A DNA stretch of 64,000 nucleotides. Origin: Bin87 sp965203855 (lineage in GTDB: Bacteria; Chloroflexota; Dehalococcoidia; Lucifugimonadales; UBA3495). A program made the translations under genes and the position numbers. The stretch covers positions 310,001 through 374,000 of the forward strand of contig CBDBDN010000009.1 of NCBI GenBank assembly GCA_965203855.1, read 5' to 3'. The notes beneath the pieces were generated by a model that was given only the letters and a program-made list of their open reading frames with translations, searched no databases and was not told where the DNA came from. Position 1 is the first letter of the stretch; each line of letters starts with the position of its first letter. This document shows positions 58,856 through 64,000 of this stretch, one piece after another.

Positions 58856-58856
58856 T

Positions 58857-60665
58857 ATGCCCATCCGGCAGCTCCCCCCCGATGTCGCCGCGCAGATCGC
58901 CGCCGGCGAAGTGGTTGAACGCCCCGCCTCTGTCGTCAAAGAGCTGCTGGAAAACTCCCTGGACGCCGGCGCCGCCCGCATCGCCGTATCCGTCCGGCAG
59001 GGCGGCGTCGCCGAAATCAGCGTTGCCGACGACGGCTGCGGCATCCCCGCCGCCGAAGTCCCCCTGGCTTTTCAGCGCCATGCCACCAGCAAGCTCCTTA
59101 CCGCCGCCGACCTGTCCACCGTGTCAACCCTCGGCTTTCGCGGCGAAGCCCTGCCCAGCATCGCCGCCGTCTCGCGGCTAACCATCACTACCCGCCCGCC
59201 GGATGCGCCGGCCGGCCAACGCTGCGAACTCCGCTACGGCGCGCTAACTGCCGCCGCCGCGCTCGGCTGCCCCGCCGGAACCACCATCCGCGTCCAGGAA
59301 CTTTTCGGCAACCTGCCGGCCCGCCGCGGCTTTCTGCGTTCCGCCGCCGCCGAAACCGCCCGCATCCAGGAAGTGGTTACCCGCAGCGCCTTGGCTTGGC
59401 CCGAAGTCCGTTTCAGCCTAACCGCCGACGGCCGTTCCATCGTGGACACCCCCGGCAGCGGCCGCCTTACCGAAGCCATCCTCGCCATCTACGGCGCCGA
59501 CATCGCCGCCCGGATGCTGCCTCTGTCCCACGATGCCGACAACCCGTCTGCCGGCAACCCGTCTGCCGGCAACTTGTCCGACAGCAACCTGTCTGTCAGC
59601 AACCTGTCTGCCAGCGACCTTTCTATCAACGGCTATGCCAGCGCGCCCGAAATCAGCCGGCATAACCGCTCCGGCCTTACTCTGCTCGTCAACCGCCGCT
59701 GGATTTACGACCGTTCCCTGCACTACGCCATAGACCAGGCCTATCACGGGCTGCTGCCGGAACGCCGCTACCCCATTGCCGTCATCAACATTGCCCTACC
59801 CCCGCAGCGCGTGGATGTCAATTCCCATCCCGCCAAAAGCGAAGTCCGCTTCCGGCAGCAGCCCAACCTGTTCTCCGCCGTGCAGCGCGCCGTCCGCGAT
59901 GCCCTGATTGCCCACGCCCCGGCGCAACCCGTTTCCCGCCGGATGACGCCGGCCGCCGCCGACTTCCCGGCGGCGCCGGCCGCCGGCGCCGCCTTATCCG
60001 CGCCCGGCGCCGGCCCGGCCGCCCCGCCGCCCGAACATCTGCAATTGCCCAGCGCATTGCCCTCCGAAATAATCCCGTTGCGGCAAACCCTCGAATCCCT
60101 GCGCGTCGTCGGGCAAATCCGCCAAACTTATATCGTTGCCGAAGGCGACGGCGGTATGTTCCTGATTGACCAACACGCCGCCCACGAGTGCATCGTGTAC
60201 GACCGCATCCGCAAGCAGTGGGCCAACCGGGAACGCATCGCCCAGCCGCTGCTGGCGCCGGCCCCCGCCGAACTAACCTATGCCCAGCACGATACCTTGC
60301 AGCAGTACGCCGCATTGCTGACCGCAGCCGGCTACGACCTGGAACCCTTCGGCGGCAGCGCCTGGCTGCTGCGCGCCGTCCCGCCGCAGCTGGCCGCCGC
60401 CAGCTCCGACCCGGTGCAGTCATTCCTTGAGCTGCTGGACGCCGTAGCCCTGGAGCAGGTAGTTATGGAGAGAGAGGACGCCTTGGCCGCTACCTTGGCC
60501 TGCCACAGCTCCGTCCGCGCCGGCAAGACCCTAGCCTATGCCGAAATGACGGCCCTGGTTAGCCAGCTCCGGGAAACCCCGCAGCCGCACCGCTGCCCCC
60601 ACGGACGCCCTACCGTCATCCACTTCACCGAATACCAGCTGGAACGCGAATTCGGGCGGCGCTGA
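58857..60665 (+). CDS. mutL: DNA mismatch repair protein MutL
   Basis: 602-residue MutL. The GHKL ATPase has IAAGEVVERPASVVKELLEN, DDGCGIP and LGFRGEAL; the C-terminal domain has the endonuclease-type DQHAAHECIVYD (last Glu of DQHAx2Ex4E replaced by Asp), ACHSSVRAG and CPHGRPT. It matches mutS in the same cluster. Residues about 228-260 contain a repeat insertion (NPSAGNPSAGNLSDSNLSVS) encoded by degenerate 15-bp tandem repeats. The start directly follows the HAD gene stop, so translation is coupled. Confidence 0.96.
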   Translation: MPIRQLPPDVAAQIAAGEVVERPASVVKELLENSLDAGAARIAVSVRQGGVAEISVADDGCGIPAAEVPLAFQRHATSKLLTAADLSTVSTLGFRGEALPSIAAVSRLTITTRPPDAPAGQRCELRYGALTAAAALGCPAGTTIRVQELFGNLPARRGFLRSAAAETARIQEVVTRSALAWPEVRFSLTADGRSIVDTPGSGRLTEAILAIYGADIAARMLPLSHDADNPSAGNPSAGNLSDSNLSVSNLSASDLSINGYASAPEISRHNRSGLTLLVNRRWIYDRSLHYAIDQAYHGLLPERRYPIAVINIALPPQRVDVNSHPAKSEVRFRQQPNLFSAVQRAVRDALIAHAPAQPVSRRMTPAAADFPAAPAAGAALSAPGAGPAAPPPEHLQLPSALPSEIIPLRQTLESLRVVGQIRQTYIVAEGDGGMFLIDQHAAHECIVYDRIRKQWANRERIAQPLLAPAPAELTYAQHDTLQQYAALLTAAGYDLEPFGGSAWLLRAVPPQLAAASSDPVQSFLELLDAVALEQVVMEREDALAATLACHSSVRAGKTLAYAEMTALVSQLRETPQPHRCPHGRPTVIHFTEYQLEREFGRR

Positions 60666-60688
60666 ACCCCGAACCGGAATTAAACGGC

Positions 60689-60716
60689 TGCGGGCGGCAA
60701 AATAATGCCGCCCGCA
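60689..60716. terminator. Hairpin between convergent mutL and Tat-signal genes
   Basis: Perfect 11-bp inverted repeat TGCGGGCGGCA/TGCCGCCCGCA with loop AAATAA, located 24 bases after the mutL stop. There is no T tract, so it is a weaker terminator candidate for both strands. Confidence 0.6.
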
Positions 60717-60740
60717 AATCAGCGGAAACGCCCAACCCGA

Positions 60741-60959
60741 CTACCGACGGGGATCGCTGCGCGGATCCTGCGCCGGGTGAAATATGGAGCCCGGGCCGGG
60801 AAATGCATCCGACGCCGCCTCGGCCGGCGCCGTTTGCCGCCCCAAAGGCAGCAGGCTGCCCACCACGGCGGCGCCGGCAATGCCCAATCCCAACAATCCC
60901 AAAACGCGACGCCGCGATGCGCCCTTGCCATTTGCGGTATGCCTATGCTGCTCGGTCAA
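60741..60959 (-). CDS. Small Tat-signal protein
   Basis: 72-residue protein with a twin-arginine signal: GASRRRVLGLLGLGIAGAAV, a hydrophobic stretch, and ASLL-like region ending near QTAPAEAA, a plausible cleavage site. The mature part (~25 residues: SDAFPGPGSIFHPAQD then basic residues) is very short. The start would be a TTG at 60959 with GGAG 10 bases upstream. I recognise no family. It could be a short redox-partner tail, but it might also be a fragment of a longer gene. Confidence 0.45.
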   Translation of the reverse strand: MTEQHRHTANGKGASRRRVLGLLGLGIAGAAVVGSLLPLGRQTAPAEAASDAFPGPGSIFHPAQDPRSDPRR

Positions 60960-61035
60960 AATCCATCAGCTCCGTAATCAGTTTCAATTCCAATCAACGC
61001 CGCCAATCCTATCAGCCCAACCCCGCAAATGTCAA

Positions 61036-61190
61036 TCGCCCGCCCCCAAATCGTCATTCCTCCCCAACCGCCATTCCGGCCCCTCTAACCGTCATTCCGC
61101 ACCCCGACACCGTCATTCCGGCGCAAGCCGGAATCCATCCCCCAAACAACCAAATCCCCATTCATCCCTTTTATCCAAGCCATAAAACCC
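61036..61190. repeat. Intergenic repeats (ATTCCGGC palindrome family)
   Basis: Several GTCATTCC units lead into ATTCCGGC-N4-GCCGGAAT near 61113, followed by CCATTCATCCCTTTTATCCA, the same motif order as in other arrays (inverted relative to 12754-13078). It occupies about half of the 318-base gap between the Tat-signal gene and the secreted-protein gene; the rest is a terminator and unassigned sequence. Confidence 0.75.
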
Positions 61191-61218
61191 CATCCCGTCC
61201 CTCTTGTATATCGGCGTC

Positions 61219-61251
61219 AAAAAAACCCTCTCCATCATCCAGGAGAGGGTT
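61219..61251 (-). terminator. Rho-independent terminator after the secreted-protein gene
   Basis: On the minus strand AACCCTCTCC pairs with GGAGAGGGTT around loop TGGATGAT, followed by TTTTT. It lies 27 bases after the stop at 61278. Confidence 0.9.
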
Positions 61252-61277
61252 GATTGAGCGGACAACAGCAGGGCCCG

Positions 61278-61937
61278 CTACCGGCACCACGCCATATGCG
61301 CCCAGCGCACATAGCTGCCGCCGTAGTGCTCTTGGCTGGTCCAGTGGACGCCGGTGCGATAGTACTGACTGCCGGGGATGCTGGGATGGGCGTGTGCGTC
61401 GGCAAAGGAAAACACGCCATCGTTGTTATAGTCCAGGACCATATAGTTGCCGGTGGTATAAAAGAAGTTACTGGTGGGGTTGTACCTTTGAAAAGCGGAT
61501 TGGCCGGTGTGGATGTTGGTATAGCGTCGGGGCGCAACGCCGTCCGCGGGGTCGTCAACAAACCACTGACTGCCAACAGCGTTAAACCACCCGTAGAAGG
61601 CAAAGTGGTGAATGGTTCTGGTGTTGGCGCTGCTGATCAGCACCAGCAGCCAGCCGCTGTCGCTGTTGCCGCCGTTGTAAGCGGCTTGCCCGTCCCGCAC
61701 ATTGTACCAGCGCGGCTGCTGCCCGTATTCCTGGCAAACCCGCGAGGTGTAAGTGTAGCCGCCTTGTGCGCCCTGCGCCGCCGCATCAGCAGCGGGAAAT
61801 GCCAGCCCGCCCGCAGCGGCCAGCCCGGCCAGGACGCTGAAAACGGCAACCTTGCCCAGCCGCAGCCACGTCGTCGTTAGGTTTTGGGTCAGCCAATGTC
61901 GGGGGGGGGGGGGGGTAGAATTCAGAAAGGCAGTCAT
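61278..61937 (-). CDS. Secreted small protein, in frame at a 15-C tract (phase-on paralogue)
   Basis: 219-residue protein. ATG 61937 follows GAGGTGAAATT, as in the paralogue at 13674. MTAFLNST precedes a tract of 15 C, after which PPPPRHWLTQNL leads into a signal peptide (WLRLGKVAVFSVLAGLAAAG) with cleavage near AAA-QG. The mature protein starts GGYTYTSRVCQEYGQQPRWY, with a Cys, and ends YVRWAHMAWCR, with the second Cys. The middle is unlike the paralogue and contains DYNNDGVFSFAD, an EF-hand/dockerin-like calcium loop. Promoter 62017-62045 and terminator 61219-61251 bracket it as a single-gene unit. Exported; function unknown. Confidence 0.78.
   Translation of the reverse strand: MTAFLNSTPPPPRHWLTQNLTTTWLRLGKVAVFSVLAGLAAAGGLAFPAADAAAQGAQGGYTYTSRVCQEYGQQPRWYNVRDGQAAYNGGNSDSGWLLVLISSANTRTIHHFAFYGWFNAVGSQWFVDDPADGVAPRRYTNIHTGQSAFQRYNPTSNFFYTTGNYMVLDYNNDGVFSFADAHAHPSIPGSQYYRTGVHWTSQEHYGGSYVRWAHMAWCR
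61901..61915. repeat. Poly-G/poly-C tract (15)
   Basis: Uninterrupted run of 15 G on the plus strand (15 C in the coding strand) from codon 8 of the secreted-protein gene. At this length the frame continues into the signal peptide. Confidence 0.95.
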
Positions 61938-62016
61938 AATTTCACCTCGTGCTTTCCTCAAACAGGATGACCGCGTCGCCGATTCCATGGCCGCAGCCGA
62001 TGCCGCCGGTAGGGAA

Positions 62017-62045
62017 ATAATAGCCCATATCATCCCCAAAAGCAA
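62017..62045 (-). promoter_or_regulatory. Predicted sigma70 promoter of the secreted-protein gene
   Basis: On the minus strand TTGCTT (62045-62040) and TATTAT (62022-62017) with a 17-base spacer, about 80 bases before the ATG. The -35 context GCCATCTTGCTT is shared with 13086-13097. Confidence 0.62.
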
Positions 62046-62057
62046 GATGGCCGCTTG

Positions 62058-62250
62058 ACCTCCAACCGTCATTCCGGCCCCCCAACCGTCATTCCGGCCC
62101 TCCAACCGTCATTCCGGCGCCAGCCGGAATCCAAAATCCCCGTCCATCCCCTCCATCCATGCCAATTTCCCCCATCCCACCAGCCAAATCCAAAATCCTG
62201 CCCATCCTGTCCATCGGTGTGAAAATTCCGGCTTGCGCCGGAATCTATGG
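62058..62250. repeat. Composite repeats (ATTCCGGC and CCATCC/CCGATGG motifs)
   Basis: GTCATTCCGGCC-type units lead into ATTCCGGC-N4-GCCGGAAT near 62109, then CCATCCATGCC and CCTGTCCATCGGTGTG motifs, and a second palindrome near 62226. Read in reverse this reproduces the motif order of the array at 12754-13078, which flanks the other secreted-protein locus. The 359-base gap otherwise holds only the promoter above. Confidence 0.8.
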
Positions 62251-62296
62251 TTGCCAGCGCCCCAACTCCCCCAAAATATCGTACAATATAGGCATT

Positions 62297-63151
62297 ATGC
62301 CGCTGCCCGCGCTGATACTCCCCCTTTCCATCACCATAGCATCCGCCATCGTCCAGCTTGGCGGCAAGCTCCAGGCGCGCCGCAAAATTCAGGATGCCCA
62401 GCGCCGCCTGGCAACCCGCCGCCAGCAGCATACCGATGCCATCGCCGAGCTGCGCCGCCGGCAAAGCGCCGCCAAAGCCCGCGCCATCTCCGGCAACATC
62501 GCCATACCCTCCGCCCTGCTCCGTTCCGAGCCCCGCACTTACGCACCGCCGGACGCTGCGCCCCGCCGCTGGCCGTCGTTCCTGTCATTCCTGTCATTTG
62601 TGCCCTTTCTGCGGTTCGGGCAACCCGTCCTCCGCGGCAAAGTGCAATCCCGCAAGCGCATCATCGCCCCCAAAGTGTTCTCTACCACGGCCAGCCTCGT
62701 CCACAAAGCCAATCCCGCCATCGCCGGCCGGCTGACCCAGTTCGTCATCGGAGCGATGCCCGAATTCTCCGTAGCGACCGAATTTTCGGCGGCGGCGGCC
62801 GGCAAACTCGCTTCCGTCGGCGGTAGGGCGGCTTCCGTCGGCGGCCGGGCCGCTTTGCTGGGCGGCAGAACCGCTTCCGCCGCCGCTACCGGCCCCGGCC
62901 CCATCATCGGACGCTTCGCCTTGGTCGGTTTTACCGTCATCGGCTACATTATCTCCCCACTGATGGCCGGGTTAAGCATCTACCTGGATGTCCGCCGCGT
63001 CCGCAAGGCCCAGCGGGAACTGGCCCACGCCGACGCCGCCATGACCGATCTGGAAACCCAGGCCGCCGCCCAGACTCTGGAACTGGAACGCGTTACTGCT
63101 CAAGGTCTGCTGTCATTGTCCGCCCTGGCCCCATCCGCACCCCGCCAATAG
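62297..63151 (+). CDS. Hypothetical membrane protein
   Basis: 284-residue protein of unknown function. It starts MPLPALILPLSITIASAIVQ, a first hydrophobic helix followed by a basic helix (LQARRKIQDAQRRLATRRQQ), a Ser/Ala-rich middle with GGRAASVGGRAALLGGRTAS repeats, a second hydrophobic segment (FTVIGYIISPLMAGLSIYL) and a C-terminal coiled coil. It probably spans the membrane twice. ATG 62297 lies just after TACAATATA, so a very short leader is possible; the Shine-Dalgarno is weak. The upstream part of the open frame lies in repeats. Confidence 0.55.
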   Translation: MPLPALILPLSITIASAIVQLGGKLQARRKIQDAQRRLATRRQQHTDAIAELRRRQSAAKARAISGNIAIPSALLRSEPRTYAPPDAAPRRWPSFLSFLSFVPFLRFGQPVLRGKVQSRKRIIAPKVFSTTASLVHKANPAIAGRLTQFVIGAMPEFSVATEFSAAAAGKLASVGGRAASVGGRAALLGGRTASAAATGPGPIIGRFALVGFTVIGYIISPLMAGLSIYLDVRRVRKAQRELAHADAAMTDLETQAAAQTLELERVTAQGLLSLSALAPSAPRQ

Positions 63152-63168
63152 CAAGGAGCAACCTCCCG

Positions 63169-63954
63169 ATGCGTGAGAACAAAGTCAAAACCGCCCTGCG
63201 CGAAAACCGCCTGGCCCTCGGTACTTATGTATCTTTTGCCGACCCGCAAATCGTTGAGATAATCGGGCTGGCCGGCTACGACGCCGCCTTCATCGACATG
63301 GAGCATACTACCTTTGACCTGGGCCTGATTACCCAGATGATTGCCGCCGCCGACCTGGTAGGCATCACCTCAATGATCCGCATCCCCGGCAACGATGAAA
63401 ATCTGATACTGCGCCTGCTGGACGCCGGCGCGCAGGGCATCATCATCCCGCACATCGACGGGCTGGAGGGCGCCAAACGCGCCGTGGACGCCGTGCGCTA
63501 CGCCCCGTTAGGGCATCGCGGCGGCGCCGGCGGCACCCGCGCCGCCCGTTTCGGCACCGTCAGCTGGGACGAGCATACCCGCACTTCCAACGAGCAAATC
63601 GTCCTCTCCGTGATGACCGAGGACGAAAAGGGCATCAGCGAAATCGCCGACATCGCCCGCCTGCCCGGCATCGACATCGTCGCCATCGGCCCCACCGACT
63701 TTTCCGAATATATGGGCATCCGCGACCCGCAAAGCCCGGTTATTCGCGCCCGACTGGAGGAACTGGCCGCCGCCGTCAAAGCCGCCGCCGGCGCCAAACT
63801 CTCTATCCCGATGAACCATCCCGCGTTCCCTCTGTCCGCGCGTGAGCTGCAAGATTTAGGCGTCGGCTATACCCATGTTGCGCCGCCCCCGCCGGCTCTC
63901 CTGCTCCGCTCCCTGCAAGAACGCCTCGCCAGCATCCGCGCCGACCTGGCCTGA
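63169..63954 (+). CDS. HpcH/HpaI aldolase/citrate lyase family protein
   Basis: 261-residue TIM-barrel class II aldolase-like protein. LGTYVSFADPQIVEIIG, YDAAFIDMEHTTFDL (metal-site Asp/Glu region), LLDAGAQGIIIPHID and IVAIGPTDFSEYMGI are conserved in the HpcH/HpaI family, which cleaves 2-keto-3-deoxy acids and related compounds. The exact substrate is unknown. AAGGAG lies about 10 bases before the ATG. The end of the gene (near 63926-63947) is repeated at the right window edge. Confidence 0.93.
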   Translation: MRENKVKTALRENRLALGTYVSFADPQIVEIIGLAGYDAAFIDMEHTTFDLGLITQMIAAADLVGITSMIRIPGNDENLILRLLDAGAQGIIIPHIDGLEGAKRAVDAVRYAPLGHRGGAGGTRAARFGTVSWDEHTRTSNEQIVLSVMTEDEKGISEIADIARLPGIDIVAIGPTDFSEYMGIRDPQSPVIRARLEELAAAVKAAAGAKLSIPMNHPAFPLSARELQDLGVGYTHVAPPPPALLLRSLQERLASIRADLA

Positions 63955-63961
63955 CCCCCAA

Positions 63962-64000
63962 CCGTCATTCCGGCGCAAGCCAGCATCCGCGCCGACCTGG
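63962..64000. repeat. Palindrome half and copy of the aldolase gene 3' end (runs off the window)
   Basis: GTCATTCCGGCGCAAGCC is joined directly to CAGCATCCGCGCCGACCTGG (63981-64000), which also occurs at 63928-63947 inside the end of the aldolase gene. The repeat continues beyond the window edge. Confidence 0.8.

Noticed and set aside
1..64000. Prophage, rRNA operon or integrated plasmid
   Set aside because: No structural phage genes, integrase, replication initiator or rRNA sequence was seen; the only tRNA has no adjacent integrase.

Overview
The window is a high-GC bacterial chromosome segment. Its gene content suggests an environmental Chloroflexota of the SAR202/Dehalococcoidia kind: paired luciferase-family flavin oxidoreductases, a glycolate-oxidase/ADPS-type FAD enzyme, an orphan xanthine-dehydrogenase large subunit, methylmalonyl-CoA mutase, EthD, carboxymuconolactone decarboxylase and HpcH/HpaI aldolase genes. 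This placement is inference from gene families only, because there is no rRNA in the window. Housekeeping genes (mfd, rplJ-rplL, rnhA, tyrS, ribF, rsmD, coaD, nuoEF-like genes, mutS, mutL and one tRNA-Pro) are interleaved with single-gene or two-gene accessory modules rather than gathered into one island.

Layout. 0-9.4 kb: flavin oxidoreductases, a VOC protein, a polysaccharide deacetylase overlapping a PD-(D/E)XK gene, a convergent type II restriction-modification pair, and an acyl-CoA ligase. 9.4-14.3 kb: HicBA, a Uma2 nuclease, an FAD oxidase, tRNA-Pro(CGG), a composite repeat array, a PaREP1-like gene and a secreted-protein gene put out of frame by a 17-C tract. 14.6-20 kb: a DUF4349 lipoprotein and mfd. 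20.2-21.9 kb: an IS1-like remnant with perfect 20-bp inverted ends, a point where base skew reverses, then a promoter, leader and rplJ-rplL. 22-32 kb: oxidoreductases, coiled-coil membrane proteins, a PD-(D/E)XK protein, a HEPN two-gene module, a Uma2 gene and rnhA. 32-44 kb: an EF-G-like GTPase, two more Uma2 genes, methylmalonyl-CoA mutase, a NYN ribonuclease gene behind a promoter-hairpin-terminator leader, an MmeI-like restriction-modification enzyme, a second two-gene module, tyrS and ribF. 44.5-48.5 kb: rsmD, coaD, a coiled-coil protein, a bifunctional nuclease and an SGNH protein. 48.7-54.7 kb: a nuoE-nuoF-nuoG-like-FNR operon. 55-60.7 kb: mutS, a probable selenocysteine ArsC-like protein, a HAD protein and mutL. 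60.7-64 kb: a Tat-signal peptide protein, the in-frame (15 C) paralogue of the secreted protein, an unknown membrane protein and an aldolase.

The strongest unusual signals are three. (1) The ArsC/Spx-like gene at 57956-58360 has an in-frame UGA exactly at the catalytic cysteine, followed at the right distance by a hairpin matching the bacterial SECIS pattern. (2) A pair of secreted-protein genes have nearly identical ends and unrelated middles, each with a long poly-C tract just after the start codon and the same TTGCTT-N17-TATYAT promoter; one copy is in frame and the other is one base out, as expected for phase variation. (3) A consensus promoter and a terminator-like hairpin together form a short leader directly in front of a NYN RNase gene. 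Many intergenic gaps are filled by a composite repeat family built on the palindrome ATTCCGGC-N4-GCCGGAAT, and several gene 3' ends have been micro-duplicated.
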